NCBI RefSeq assembly: GCF_008831285.2
Contig: NC_045143.1
Coordinates: forward strand, 5,465,503-5,529,502
Source: Nymphaea colorata
Lineage: Eukaryota; Streptophyta; Magnoliopsida; Nymphaeales; Nymphaeaceae
Length of the DNA: 64,000 bases
Direction: 5' to 3'
A model generated the notes under the pieces. It worked only from the letters and a program-made list of their open reading frames with translations. It did not search any database and was not told the origin of the DNA. This document shows, one piece after another, positions 1-15,498 of this stretch (its first letter is position 1; each line of letters opens with the position of its first letter). Both the position numbers and the translations under genes were made by a program.

Positions 1-1964
<1,964 letters not shown>

Positions 1965-2242
1965 TCATTTTTGTTAGCAACCTTAGTTGGATTTTGTACG
2001 TGGGTTTGGCCTCCGACCTGGCTATGTGCACTTTGCGGCTTCCGTCCCGAGGCGCCTTCTTAAACGTTAAAAGAAGACGAATAAAGCGGGAATGAACCTT
2101 GTTCAGCTAACTCCTATATCAATTATTCTTTTATTTCTGCATAAGGAGATTAGCCTAGTGGTATAATTTTTTGGTTGCAGTGTAAAATTTATGCTTGTAT
2201 TATGTACCTCCTTCCTAATATTATGCTGGTAATGTATGTGGA

Positions 2243-2297
<55 letters not shown>

Positions 2298-5200
2298 CTC
2301 CCTAGTCATCTCTATCTCACAATTGCTTAAGTCTAAAAGCTAGCTTCTACCAAGAAATCTGTTTCGCATCTATAATGTTTGAGGGGTTGAAAAAGCGATT
2401 ATTCATGAGAAGGGTAGTTGCTGTTAACTAGATGTAGATGGAACTGGGGCAACTCGATGGAAACATACGCACACACATATTCTCTGACCTTCTTATCCTT
2501 TTCTCTTTTCTCGCGTTACAACTATTCATCAACAGTAAGATCGGTGGATCTTGAGAGCTGGGGAGTTCCTATGGTCAGGTTACTATTTATGTTTTTTCTA
2601 TGCTACAAGACGGCAAGAGTAATTTTGAACAAAGAACAAAGAACAAGTCAAGTCATATACTCGACATTCATCTCATTTTTTCATCTTCATGCGGATTATA
2701 TGCGGCAGATATAACAGATTTTTCAGCCTCATTCGGACCCGTCGCGCATCGAACGTGTGGTGGAGAAGACTGAACTACGAATCCTGGCTCTGCAGTTGAT
2801 TCTGTATGCCGATCATGGTGCAACCACTGGCCTTGTTTTTTCAAAGGGCTACAGCTAGCAGCTGTGGTCCGATCCAGAGTTATCGTCAATAAAAAATGAT
2901 ACCAGAAGTCATATGTGAACAGATGTGTACTGGAGATGGCCACCGTTTCTAAATCTGCCTTCGATGCACAGCACCTGATGAGTCTAATACGGAGCAAAAA
3001 CGCAATATCATAGGTCAGGGATAAAACTATACCTCTTGAATCTTCGCTAAAAGAAGTTTTAGATAAAATATGAATACGTTTAGCATGTTTGTGAATAAAA
3101 AAATAAAATATTGATTTTGTGTTATTAGAGTTTTCATCTGATAGGAGCCGTTCAATTTTTTATGGTTAAGAAAATACATTTGATCTCAAAAAATAATATT
3201 TGACTTAATATATTTCCTTACTTTTACTCATAAAGATAATATTTAGAATGTTAGATTAAATAAAAAATTACTTTGACGCTTTCCTAAGGATTCTGGTTTG
3301 ACCCAAGTGGTGTAAGCTATGCACCAGGTTTATTTGCGAATGTTTTTCTGGTCTCTTTCTTCCTTTTCTTTCTTGTGTTTTTTTTTCAAGCACAAAAACC
3401 CTTGAAACTTCTAACAATGAACATGACAAAGTGTGAGCGCTCAAGGAGTCCAGTTGCGAGAAGAACGCCATGAAAATGTTAAAAGAGAATGAACAGGACC
3501 GAGACGATTTTGAGCAAATTAACCTTCACTTTGAGTTTCAGTATTTTGATTGTTGAGATTCTTAAGCTCGTTTAGCTCCCCTCACTTTTATTTTTGGTAC
3601 CATGCAGAGTGGTAATTGGCCTTGAAAAAGTACTTAACACTTTAATTAATTATTTGTTACTATATCAGTTTTAATGAAGCTGGTTATATGCTAGTACTAC
3701 CCTCATCAACCATTTTCGGTGGCTGCTAGTTCTTCGTTAATCTGACAAAGGGAAAATCCATACACAAACAAAAAGATGAAAAGTGAAAAAACCAAAGAGT
3801 TGTCAAAATCTCGGAGAGTAGTCTTGATCCGTGATTGGCTCGTAGCTGTCCTATACAGTTATCATTTTAAGATGCTTTTTAATGCACAATTGGGGTCGAT
3901 GAGATACTCGACTCGATACCCCTCATCAAATCTAGTTTAATTTGGGAAAACTCTGTTTCATGATGGTTTTTTTATTTGGGTAACACATCAACGACTTAGT
4001 TTTTGTAAATAATCTGGGGGATGTCAGTTTTTCACTCATTTTATAAAACTAAGTTTTGTCAAAACTGGGTTTAACTCGAATTTAGTTTTGGTAGCACCCA
4101 AACACTATAAGAATCTAGTTTTGAAGCATCATTCAAATTTCTCTTATAATTTTAAAATATGTATTTTATTTTCAAAAATTATTGAAATGCCTCAAAATTC
4201 GCATGGTAGATATGAGCCCCATGTTGCTCAGTTGCACATCGGTTTTGGGAAAGGTTAACGAAAGAACCCAACAAGACTTACGAGCTAGGAGCCATGGGGG
4301 CAAGCAGAGCTTTAACCTTTTCCTTCATTTTTTTTTAATTTACAAATAAATTTTAAAAAATTTAATCTAATATATAGAAAAAATTTGAAAAATAATATTT
4401 GAATTTCCATCAAAATTTTAAAATTATAATTCAATTTCCTCATAAAAAAGAAAAAAAATCTCTCAACCCATGAGTTCTAAGCAAACTGGAACTAGAGGAC
4501 CAAACCATAAGCGCTCCCAGTTTCACACCGCCGCTTATCACGGCTCACCTTTTCCAAGGGACAGAGACGACGACTTTTAGTTTTAGGTGGTTGTGTGCAC
4601 GTTTCAAAAAAAAAAAAAAAAAAAAAAGTAAACAGAATAAATAAAAAAAAAAATTGGAGTCAAAAACCATCGGTTGTTCTTGCCAGTCTCGCAGGATCGG
4701 CCCCCAGGAATATCCAGTTTTCGTGCTGTCGCTGAGGCGGCAGAGATTCTTTTTCTTTTTCTTTTTTCTCTTATTTTACGTGTTTCTAATCTCAACTCAA
4801 ATCCGCTTGACAACAAATCCTGCAACCACTTTTGTGTTATATTATTTGGACACTGTCGGGTCTTCCATTAACGACATTGGAATAGACGTTAATATGGTTT
4901 CAAAAGCAAGGGCTCACAGTTTTCCATGCTCTCAGCGATGCTTTTTTCCATAGCTCCAATGATTGAAAATTGAAAAATCAATCGCTAAAAAGCATTCTTA
5001 GAAATCTACTTATTTCGGTAACTTCAAAAGAAATTCCTTCAACTTGACAAGGGAGGCTTCAATGATAGATGGTAATGATGAAAAGAAAAAGATGCAGCCA
5101 ATGTCTTGACAAAAAAATTTACATGAGGATGTCAACCATTTGATACTTTTCATCAAAAGTGTACTTCATTTAACCAAAAAAAACTACAGAAATAAATTTT

Positions 5201-6464
5201 TTTAAGCAAAAGATATATTTGAAAGTAATTTCCCTGCTCAAATACTTGTTGACATCAACAAAGTCAGAAGTTGATGACAATTGGGTCTTTGAATTAAAAC
5301 TTGAATGGTTAAAGGATATAGTACAGTTGATCCAGTTAATGGTATACGAAAAAAACATGTCTTTAGTTTGATTTAGATGAACGCTATGTTTTTGTGTCTC
5401 AAAATGCTCGAGTATAGTGGCAGAGCCGCATATATGTTGGTGCGGGCAATTGCCCACGTTAGCTTCTCAATTTTCTGCCATTTTTATACTTCAAATTTTT
5501 TCTTTTTTAACTCGGCCAAGAATGCAATAGCTAAACTGACATCGCAGCAGTGATACAACCCAAAACTCAGGAGAGAATGAAGGGAGTTCTTTGGTTGTCC
5601 ACCCAAAACTAAAGCTGGAACAAGGTATGAATAAAGGTCACATCTAGCGGCGATGGTTTGCCTTGTCATTTATGGCAAGCTCAAAGCTGACGCATGAGAT
5701 CTCGATAAAATAAGCTCATGTCAGTGTTAAATTTGCTGTTCAAAGTTGTCGTCGAGGCAGCAGCGACGCATCCGCCATTGCCGTTGGATATTCAACGATG
5801 GATCTCCCGTTCACCGTCATGAAAGTCAAATACCACGCGGGAATAGTCTCACAGTTTTCTGAGTCCCGGAAACAACGAGACCGCAATTTCTATGGCCTGG
5901 CCGACCGTTTTGAACTTCCTTAAGCAGGAGGAGAAAATGGCTATAAAGCTCAGTCGACTCAGTCCTTGGCTTGTCCCAGAGCGGTGTCCCTTCAATCAAG
6001 CCGTGGGATTGGACAGTGAAGGAATTCACGCGATTCCTTATTCCAGTTGTCTATCTGAGGGCCAATTCCACGTACCAAGGAGAGAAAAGTGCCTTCTTTT
6101 CAAGAAATAGCCACAGTCGCCTCTGCATTCCCCGCCTCACCGCCTTTATCTTCGAAATTACTGGGATTTCGGGATCATTCCAGGGTCTGGCCGAGAGAGA
6201 GAGAGAAGGGAAAGTTGCAGAGCGACTCAGAGCCCGTGCAGAGAATTAAATTCTGTTTCTTTTTCCAGAGGGGCAAAAGGGTAGCTGGTTTTCTTTTGGA
6301 GGGAGGAGGAAGCTGCGCCTGCGACCCACCATAAGTGCTCGTCTTCCTCTGTAGGTGAACAGGGGAACAGAACTGGTGGGCATTTTAGGACGAGAGGTAA
6401 TCATTCATCTACCTTCTTCTTCTTCCTCTCTGTTTCTCCGGAGAAAGACTGCGAAGATCCAAGT
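1965..6464. other. Intergenic region between V-ATPase B and dynein light chain
   Basis: No gene is recognised here. The first few hundred bases are presumably the V-ATPase B 3' UTR and terminator region. A CT microsatellite lies at 2246-2292. AT-rich sequence fills about 3000-5200, with a poly-A run at 4605-4627. A palindromic GGGCAATTGCCC at 5443-5454 resembles a motif repeated elsewhere in the window. A short GA run lies at 6193-6204 in the presumed leader or promoter of the next gene. Short reading frames here have no recognisable domains and run through low-complexity sequence. Confidence 0.6.
2246..2292. repeat. (CT)n microsatellite
   Basis: An almost pure CT dinucleotide run of about 47 bases, directly visible. 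It explains the Arg-Glu repeat reading frame on the opposite strand, which is not a gene. Confidence 0.95.
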
Positions 6465-6866
6465 ATGTTGGAAGGGAGGGCTTTGATTCAAGACACTGAC
6501 ATGCCGACAAAGATGCAGATCCATGCTATGACTTCTGCATCTCACGCTCTTGATCTCTACGACGTCTTAGACTGCAAAAGCATTGCTGCCCACATAAAAA
6601 AGGTGAGGTTTTCTTCTCTGTTTAACCTTTTTGTTGTCATTACAGTGGGATTTTCTCGTGCGGGTTTCTCCGTTTTCTTTCCTTCAATGAATTGGGTTTC
6701 TGCTTCTTCTGTCGTGTTGCAGGAGTTTGATGCGATATATGGCTCTGGATGGCAGTGTGTTGTGGGTTCTAATTTCGGTTGCTTCTTCACTCATTCTGAG
6801 GGCACCTTCATTTACTTCTGCCTGGAGACCCTCCGGTTCTTGATATTCAAAGGGGCCGGCAAGTGA
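6465..6866 (+). CDS. Dynein light chain, LC8 type
   Basis: This encodes a 93-residue LC8/DLC family protein. In animals such proteins are dynein light chains. In plants, which lack dynein heavy chains, they act as dimeric hub proteins binding short linear motifs in many partners. Exon 1 is 6465-6602 (46 codons) and exon 2 is 6723-6866 (47 codons plus TGA), separated by a 120-base GT-AG phase-0 intron placed IKK|EFD. Visible family signatures are the start MLEGRALIQDTDM, then EFDAIYGSGWQCVVGSNFG, the TH pair, and the final strand FIYFCLETLRFLIFKGAGK. The length matches the family. Translation that ignores the intron gives a spurious 133-residue frame. The leader upstream is purine/pyrimidine-skewed (GA at 6193, CT-rich at 6412-6440). 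The family is certain; the client proteins are unknown. Confidence 0.95.
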   Translation: MLEGRALIQDTDMPTKMQIHAMTSASHALDLYDVLDCKSIAAHIKKVRFSSLFNLFVVITVGFSRAGFSVFFPSMNWVSASSVVLQEFDAIYGSGWQCVVGSNFGCFFTHSEGTFIYFCLETLRFLIFKGAGK

Positions 6867-7435
6867 TCTTCTTCGCCATTTTGCTTTCTGGTGTCCGATA
6901 TCTTGGTATCAATTTTGAGTTGCTGTATACTTTCGCTTTCTCCCTCTCTCTTTCTCTCTCGCGTTAAGAGGATGGGCCTGGATGTTCATCCCTGTTCTTC
7001 GACACACTTGCCAATATGGCACATTGTACACGTTTCATCCTGGTTTCTCTCTTTTTCCTGGAACTGTCAATGTATATTTGATCCGTGTTTCTCTAAGCCA
7101 CCTTGTGCTGCGGCCGGAATGTGCTTATTGCTGATGAACTCGCCGGATTCCGGCGCGAATCAGATACTCCGACTGCCAACAACTCTGAATGAGGCCCACC
7201 ACAAAAAATTGAATCACTGTGTTTTCATTTCCTAAGGAGTAGAATTCTTTTGGGGATTCTCGGCTCTGCTGTGGCGTAGCCTTGGCCACGTTTTCGTATA
7301 AGGCCAAACATCTTCACTATCAACGTGTAGAACTTTGGCCGTCGGGCGACTGAATATATCCCGCATACACATACGCATTCCGATTCATTGATGACCCATT
7401 CCACTTGCAATTTGGTCCATAAGCGGCTCTACTTG

Positions 7436-7439
<4 letters not shown>

Positions 7440-7498
<59 letters not shown>
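7440..7498. repeat. Compound (CT)n(TA)n microsatellite
   Basis: A run of CT repeats (about 7441-7473) is followed directly by TA repeats (about 7474-7498). Directly visible. Confidence 0.95.
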
Positions 7499-8616
7499 GC
7501 AACCTCTCCATGTAGAGGACAGAAGATAGTAACATGAGGATGCAGAGGTGACACTTTGGTTTAGCGTATTCACTTTGAACTCTTTTATTCAGGCTTCGTT
7601 TTCAATGTTCTTTATGATTTCTTCTTTGCCATTTGATTTTCTTCTGTGCTTCTTAACTAAAAGGTGAAACTCAGATTAAAGAATAACATTTAGTTTATTT
7701 AATTTAGCGATACTTAGCGTCATTGGGCTCTCACTAATTAAAGAATAACTTAATTTATTTTTTTCTTAATTAAAGAGTAACATTTAACAGTATAGACAGT
7801 CCTAGTTGTCAAACATTAAGATTGGCAGAAATTCAAAAAGGGGCGCACATATAATTTTTTGACAACCAGAAGTTGGGTGTTTATTTGTTATTTGCCTAAA
7901 AGTTAACTGGTTCCTTATAGTTTGTTCGAGATTTTCTTTTAAAAAAAATAAGATAATTAGACAGGATACAGTTTTAAATTCTAGAAAACTGGATAACCAA
8001 CTTTTGCAAGTATCCTGTCACAATAAATATGGAAACAACTAGAAATCCACAAGTATTAGAACATTAGTGTGGATTTAACGCAAGTAAAGTAATTTCCTAG
8101 ACGAATAATACAACGTCAAAGTACGTTTCAGCTAAACGAATACAAAAGAAAATAACTTCAAAATAAAATAATATGAACAATTTTAAGTGGTAACAACAAC
8201 AACTATTTCTGCAGCGTCTCCTGGAGATCTGCTGATCATTGTAGGTGGGAGTTTGAGGCTTTCTGTGCTTTAGATCCTTGTAACTTAACCAGTTTGGTAG
8301 CGGGAAATTTGGTTGCCAAATCACTGCACTACTCCTCTGCTTCTTGTTTCCGAGTTGTCAGAAGTGAAAGTGCAAGCTCATCCTCTTGTTTGTTTTGGGG
8401 GTCAAGCAGGGCGGCCGCCTCTGCAACGGTGGATTATTTCTATCTCCTTCTTTAAAGCCTTAAATCCATTGGTTAAGGCTCAGGAGCCTGGCGGATGCCA
8501 TGATTAGTTCGTCCCTTTCATTAATCAATTCTAACAAAGTTGAGCATAATATCATTGTCGCTTGGATCTGTTGGAGTTTGATACGAGAAAACTAAATATT
8601 TCCAGAGGAAGAGAGC

Positions 8617-8644
8617 GAAAGAGAGAGGGAGAGAGAGAGAGAGA
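8617..8644. repeat. (GA)n microsatellite
   Basis: A short, slightly interrupted GA run, directly visible. Confidence 0.85.
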
Positions 8645-8978
8645 TTTTGGAATGACATTAGCGGGAAGTGGGCCATAGAAACGGTCAGAAATGTGTTTAT
8701 ATATATATATATATATATGTGTGTGTGAATTTTATAGGATGTTGTTGGAATGTTAAAATTATAAAATTTATCAATAAAAACAGTCACTACATTAACATTA
8801 ATAATGGTTTATTATGTGGGACAGTTTGTAGCGGCTGTGATTTATGGTCCCATTAATGATGAAATTTTTAATTTCAAACAGTCATCCTGTAACATATGAC
8901 ATCCGATGCCAGGTAGTTGCTTAACAGCTAAATTTTAAAAGTCTATGCAAAAATGATTATAAATCGCTGCTAAACCCA

Positions 8979-8979
<1 letters not shown>

Positions 8980-9063
<84 letters not shown>
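8980..9063. repeat. Long (AT)n microsatellite
   Basis: About 84 bases of uninterrupted AT dinucleotide. It is fully self-complementary, so it could extrude a cruciform and is likely length-polymorphic. Confidence 0.97.
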
Positions 9064-9066
<3 letters not shown>

Positions 9067-9187
9067 CTTTTGTGTAATAAATTAAAAAAGGTACAAACAT
9101 GGGACAAGTTACTTAAGAAAAGGGTGAACTCGACGGCCAAACCTATAATGTTTGGTAATTGGAGGACGTAGCATCAATAAGTCGAGG

Positions 9188-9565
9188 GTTGTTCATGAGC
9201 AAGTTCGAGCCAAGTTGAGTCAGCTCCAACTCGGCTCGAGCCGAAAATTGGCTTGAGCTGAACCGAACATTTTATTAAAAAAATTATTTTTTAAAAGAAG
9301 AGGCAGCATATACACTTGAACATTGAACCAGTCACGTGTATATTCATTTGAGCAATCTACTTTAAAAAAAAAAACAAATTTATGAGACGTATTTTATATA
9401 TTTTCTTTATCCAGCTTAATCGAGTTTGACCAAGCGAGCCCACTTTGCTCGAGCTCGACTCGTTTAGGTTGTAGAGTTCATTTCTTAACTCGAACTCAAC
9501 TCGTTTAATAAACGAGTCGCGTTCGAGCCAAGTTTATCGAGCGAGCTCGAGTCGTTGAACAGTAG
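9188..9565. repeat. GCTCGAG-rich dispersed repeat, copy 1
   Basis: The two ends are packed with variants of CTCGAGC, AACTCG, CGAGCC and TTTAATAAACGAG. The left end has GTTGTTCATGAGC and the right end has GTCGTTGAACAG, which are roughly inverted relative to each other. The centre (about 9280-9410) is unrelated AT-rich sequence. Related blocks occur at about 21400-22045 and 43735-44090. This looks like a non-autonomous DNA-transposon-type element, but its class is an inference. Confidence 0.6.
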
Positions 9566-11812
9566 ATCATATGGTTTCAACTTTCAACAAATGAGCTAGA
9601 GGTATATACGACGTCAGTTCAGATATCCAAACCACATTATGTGACATTAAACTTGATCGAATTAAACGTTGGTTGGTCTGAGCCCAGCTGAGATGGTAAA
9701 CGGGGCACTTCTTGCTGATATTATCCATAGGGTAGGATGTCAGTAGTTAGCTAAGCTGAGGCTGGGCATATCCCTACCAATTTATGCTAAGAATTGTTCC
9801 TCAGGTATTAATTCTTTTACTCTCTTTAACTCAAAGATTTCAATCCAAAACCCAAAGCAGCACCCAACTTGGTACTTGGGTACCTTTTGCTTCGTATGGT
9901 GCACAAGTTTCATTATCATTTATGTTCTTGCCGCCAAGTTTAGTTAAGTTTACCTGTACTTTATTGAATTATTTTATGTCTTTTGAAATTTTTAGATCCA
10001 ATCTGGAAATCTAGTGCAATTATAAGCAATGCTCTGTCAACTTGGCCATAACTGAATGAAGAGTTTGACATCCAAGATGGCTCCTGCGATGGACTGGTAG
10101 TAATTGGATCTGCCAACTTATCATTGAAGTGCTGTAGTTGGCAAACCTGGTCAGTCGACTCGGATTACTTAGAAACCGAGTCACAAGTCAAGCACCGACC
10201 CAAATACAGGACTCGGTTTTGGATCTGTTGAATTGGCTGAATCAATTGAATTGGTTTAGGGTTTGCCATTGTCGACTGTATTATTCAGCACATCAGTATC
10301 ACAAAAGATAAAACTGTAATTGTTTACTGATGTGCTATTTTAGTTTGTAATTGTGTTATTGTTTACTTGGTTATTAATTGTTACACATTTAATAGATATG
10401 TTTAACTTCTATTGGGTAGTAAAAAATACATTGCAAAACCTGATGGCCTGACCCAAACAAGTCGAAGAACTGACTCATGACCTAGATGTAGTAAGCTGAT
10501 TCGTTCCAATTCATGGCTTTGCGAACCATATGTATTGCAGTCTACAGATTGAGTTTATGTCCTTTGCAAAATATCATCACACAAGAAATAGAGAATTAGG
10601 CAAACGCCTGTATACTGTTCTATGTGGAAAAAATTTTCCATGGTAATTAAATTTAGCGCTCGAACCCCGTAAAGGTGCAGATCTGGCAAATTGGTGAAAA
10701 TTAAGTCGCCGGTTTGTTTTTTATGGGTGCTATTCATCTTAACTATGAACAGTACATGCATGACACTTTAGTTAGCAAGTGACCAACTCTCACATAGGTC
10801 TCAAAATAATCCTAAACCCTCCGAAAACAAGAAGAAAACAAGGAAAAAGAAACGAACTTCTGTGTTCCAATCAAATCAAACCCAGATGGTGGATAGGCCT
10901 CCGATCATATTATTAAAATCGAATAGTAAAAATCAAAAACTGCTGTTAAGTCAGGAAAACCCCACAACCAGTACAACGCACGAGTATTATACACGCTGAG
11001 CAAAGGAAAGAACAAATATTAAAAAGTCTCCACTTTCAATGCCATGTACCACGCCACTCTTTAACACGTTTCCTACTCATGTCTTATCTTGCAGGTATTC
11101 CTTTCTGTCATATTCTTCAGCTCTGTTGGGATAAACGAAACTGCAGGCTTGTCTCCTCTTGCTCAAACCCCACCGTAGCATGTGATTCTATTCCTCTTCA
11201 CACTCTTCCGCCTCAAACATCGGGTTGAACGGTTCACACACATGAGCTTAGAAAATCAAGTTCAAATTCCTGCCTACAAATGATGTTTTGAACAGTTGGC
11301 TTTATGAAACCGACATAGTTTTCGAAACTCAAGAAATAAAAGTTCAAAATTTTCAAAATGCTGCGAAGCATGTTAAAAAAGATAAAGATCACGACAATCA
11401 AGAGATGGAGTAAAAAAATTTTATGTGAAATACGGATTTCTGTCGTACAATCAATTTCAAAGAATGACAGCTAATAAATAATAAGAGAAGTATAAAATAG
11501 TCGCAGATGATCAAATATCAGTGCATTAGCTAATTCAAACTGATCAACCAGGAAAGAGAATCAACTTTGCAGCTGCTTAGTATACGTCGGGTCAGCGTGT
11601 TTAAGGAGGAAAATGGGAAAAATCTTATTGTCATGATTGATATGAACTAATTACATAAATTTGATACATTCTGCTGGGTTTCTTCCTTCCCAGTTTCCCC
11701 AATGACATGCAACCTGACGTTTTTTAAAACATTTCTGCAGTTCAAACCTTTAAAAACAAGCACATCCGTTAGAAGAAAAATCAGGACAGACATAGAAGAA
11801 TATGATCACGTG
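9566..11812. other. Intergenic region
   Basis: No gene is recognised. A small ACTCGG/ACCGAG inverted motif cluster lies at about 10155-10220. A copy of a dispersed repeat (TGCTATTCAT ... GACACTTTAGTT ... CCTAAACCCT) lies at about 10725-10820. The segment next to 11812 is presumably the 3' UTR of the minus-strand TRM gene. Confidence 0.5.
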
Positions 11813-14800
11813 TCAGCTAGCACATAAATCTGCAACAGTTTCTTCAATCAGCTCGCCAAGAACAAGCATCTCCAACTGACAAAAGACTACATCCGACTCT
11901 TCCTCTGTTAATGCCCCACACTCCCAACCAAAGTCCCAGACACAGCTTGTATTGAGCCGTCTGCAGAGAAGATCTCTCTCTAAAATTAAGTAAAGATCAT
12001 CCATCGCGCAAACATTATTGATAACTTGCAAACTGAATAAGGTCTCCAATTCTTTGCAGAGCTCTTCCACTAATACATCTGACAAGAACCTTGCCCTCTG
12101 CTTCTGCAGATGAAGCTTTGTGATTGTATAACGTGGCATATGTTTTTGGCTTTTATACTTCATTAGTTCGAATACACAATCCATCAGAAGCTTGTCGTTG
12201 CTTCCAACAAATTCCTTATAATTTGCAGGTGAAGAAAACATGGTAACTTCAATGTCAAAATACTCCTGAGCAGCACTTAGGAATGATGTGCTGTTCAGAA
12301 GAAACTGCTTTAGTTTGTTTATGCTACCAGCAACAGTGACTTCGGGGCATAAAATTTCATGACCACTCTGTTGAGAAGTTTCTTTGGTAGCTCTATATCT
12401 TCTACCACGATGATTCCTTTTCGATGTTTGCTCTGATAAAGCAACAGGCTTGCTTTCGTCAATACCTGCGGGAGAGAAAACAGAGTACATCAACCAGTTA
12501 GCTACAAGTTATAAAATTGAAGTCAAGAAGGAGCCACTGCGTCTAAATGGTACTCTCTTTTGGTAGTCCATATTAACCAATGGCATTACTGCTATACTTT
12601 GAACTTTAATGCAAATAATTCATGATGTTTATGACAGAATTCATATTGTACTTCCTGCGTCATCGATAAGATATGTATGTTGCGTAACTTCAGGATTCAA
12701 ATATTCATTTAGGACTCTGGAAGTGAGAGCATTTTCGATCCTTGTGTCAAATTTGAATACTAGGTATTCACTGTTAATTACCTTCTTAACATGGATATGG
12801 CAGTGGATTCGAGGATTTTTATATTTTTTCAAGGTTCGCAACGTAACTGAAAAAATTAGGGATCGTGAAGAAGAGTGGGAATGGAGAATCCGTGCATATA
12901 TGACATAAATGCGAGCGTATCTTGACTATAATCTTTCCAATCCACAAGTCACGTAATTCTAAAAGTCTTCAAGAATTTATTATGTCATGGGAGTAGCCCT
13001 TACGAACACTCCATAAATGCACAACTCTTCCATCAATAAGATTCACAGCCATTCTTATGCACTTGTTCTGATGACAGCTAACTATTTGTTGGCAAGGAGA
13101 AAAAACTATTGAGGACCTTTCATGACGTGAACTGCTATTCTAGACAAGGCTTGCCTCCTTCAGTATGCTTCAGCAGGTGGAAAGTGCAATATCAGATAGT
13201 TATGTAAGCTAAGATGGTTGAAGGTGAGAGCAATGCATTAATCCTGCTTTCCTTGTTCAATTTTGAATCCATGTCTGCAGATATTATTTATGGGAATTTC
13301 AGCTCATGATCAGTATCATGTGAGAAGGCCAGAAACATTCACCACGAGTGCTTTTAAAACCAGATGAAAAGAAACGAATTCTGCCATCTCAAAATGAATG
13401 AACGGATATAAACCCTGATTCGAGATTCGCTAATATGAATATAACAGAAGGATGAATGGTTTATCTTTGATATTAGAAACTCGTTTTAAAAGGACTGCCA
13501 CTTCTGTCCCCCAAAAGTTTTATACCAGAAATGAAGCAGTAATGGGCATCTATGAATTAACAGACCACAAGGAGTGGTCAATAAGAAAAGAGATGACCAA
13601 GAATTCGATGCTGAAAGGCGGTTAAATATGGTGGAGCTGAAATGTAAAGAAAAGAAGAAATCATAAAAACAGAAATCAGTTACCTCGTGGGTTTCTTTTC
13701 CTCGAGCAATCTTTTGCTTCCTGTGCACCAAGTTGGTGGGGAGAGCTTGCAGTAGTAGATACGCAACGCTTTTCTACTCTTAAGTTCACGATCGTCTCAT
13801 CTTTTTTGCACTTTGAACCAGCCTACAGTTTATAAGTAATCAGAACCAAATAGATATTGTTGCAGGACATAAAAGAAACAGAGGGAATTCTTCTCCAAGT
13901 GAAACTGATACTGTAACTGTACTAACAAAAGCAAGAAGCGTCTAATCGTTGAAGAAAATCCGTCACTACCATTTATCAGAAAAAGAACAAAATGAAACAC
14001 ATAAACCATGAATAGATGCTAACTTTGAGCTAAGCTGATCCGTTGGAAGCATTAGAGCGAAGTACCTGTAGATTTTCCACACCATTTAGGAAGAAATTGC
14101 AGCTTCATAAGGTTTCAAGTAAGAGCAACCGAGTAAGAGAATTGACCCGCGAAAAAGAAAACTAAGGTTCCTAATAAATTATTTGAGGATGGTATTTCAT
14201 ATATGAGAGAAGACGCTGGTGCAGGTTCGTCTAATTTCTATTAATTGAAAAGAAAGCACATAAAAGTGAGCTCATGAAAAGAAATTTACCATCTTGTTCA
14301 CATGTTGTAGTTGTACTGCTGGTTTTGCTTTCTCTGTTCTTTCATTCTTCTGATCACAGGATTTCATCGGTTCACGTCCAGGTAAGCCGTTGGAGATGTG
14401 ATTTCTCCGCGAGCTGTGGCAACGCCGAAGTTGTTCCTTCTCCGGATGCAGCTTGTCCAACGGCTTCCTTGGCATTGCAGCCTTCACTGCATCGGCCGGC
14501 CTTGAATCTGGCACAGGTTTCCGATCATGGTTCACTACCGACAATGGCTTCTTGGGCACTGTCTTGTCTTTCTCATCCCTAGTAGCTAGATCGTGCAACT
14601 GCTTCATCTCTGGTTTAACCGAGGTTTTGACATTGACACCCTGTCTGTCTGAGGTTCGTGCCTTTCTCGACTCCGCCTTCGGCTTCTTCTCTAGGATGGG
14701 CTGCTGTTCCTGAATTATCTTCTCCCTCTCTCTGTTCACTTTCGTCACCACCATCGGCTTTATTATCACTATAGGTGGAACTTCTCCTACAAATTTCCCA

Positions 14801-15498
14801 CCACCCACCTTCATTTTCTCATTTTGTTTCTGGTCGAAGGTAGCAAACCGGGGTCTCCTAAAACTTTCACCATGGTTACCACCCCTGTTTAGTAAACCAG
14901 TTAACTGCATACTTTCAATGATCTCCTTCAGTCTCCTCCTCCTGGGCACCATTTCCTCAAGCAGATGATGGGAAAGCCTCCGCATTGGCATGTCCATGTC
15001 GCAGGATGGCTTTGGTCCATTAGAACCTCTCCTTCCATCAATTCTCACCGATGCTACAGGAATCTTACGGCCCAATTTCGGTGGCATCTCTGTCTTTTTT
15101 TGCTCGTGTTTACGACGAGGTTTCATTGGTTTTTCCATCTCACATTTTCCTGAATCCTTGTCCTCTTTGCCTTTATTCTCCGTTCCTTGATCCTCTAATG
15201 GAAGTTCTTCCAGACCCATGAGTCTGGCAATCACGTTAGGCATCCTTACCTTCTTCTTCGCAGGAACAGAATCACTGGTACTTAGAGACAGGCAATCTGG
15301 CGACGCTCTGCCTGTCTCAGAGGGAAGAGGCAGCAGGTTTTGCCTTACAAGGCTCTTCCTGATAATATCTCTGAGCTCTTCATAGCAATTTCTCGACGAG
15401 CCACCAGATGAAAAACTCGGCTGCACGCATTCCCTCTGACAATTGTGAGCTCCTTCAGTCCGATCACCAAATCCAGAATCGCTCTTCTTTTTGGCCAT
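11813..15498 (-). CDS. TON1-recruiting-motif (TRM)/LONGIFOLIA-like protein with DUF4378
   Basis: Three minus-strand exons (15498-14290, 13822-13684, 12465-11813) join in frame to 666 residues. Both introns are GT-AG (phases 0 and 1). The protein is basic and low-complexity through most of its length. It carries the DUF3741-type motif VIARLMGLEELP at residues 89-100. A C-terminal DUF4378-like domain runs from about 495 to 665, with DKLLMDCVFELM at 540-551 and a final helix around ESDVVFCQLEMLVLGELIEE. This arrangement is typical of plant TRM proteins, which bring the TON1-TRM-PP2A complex to cortical microtubules and affect division plane and cell elongation. The N-terminal domain seen in LONGIFOLIA1/2 is not apparent, so it is probably another TRM subgroup. 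The start is the first ATG of a long uninterrupted exon; TCAGTT-type sequence precedes it with no upstream in-frame extension. The exact TRM class is unresolved. Confidence 0.9.

Larger units (their letters stand above)
6867..9187. other. Intergenic region rich in microsatellites
   Basis: No coding sequence is recognised. It contains a compound CT/TA microsatellite (7440-7498), a GA run (8617-8644), a short TA/TG run (8698-8727) and a long pure AT tract (8980-9063). The rest is AT-rich unique sequence. The translated frames are short and lack known motifs. Confidence 0.6.

Noticed and set aside
2103-2309. Minus-strand frame with an Arg-Glu repeat
   Set aside because: It is a translation of the CT microsatellite at 2246-2292 and has no other coding evidence.
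2668-2997. 109-residue minus-strand frame
   Set aside because: No recognisable domain, no splice partners, composition not distinctive.
7130-7190. Box C/D snoRNA-like sequence (TGATGA ... CTCTGA)
   Set aside because: No terminal stem and only loose D-box placement; too weak to call.
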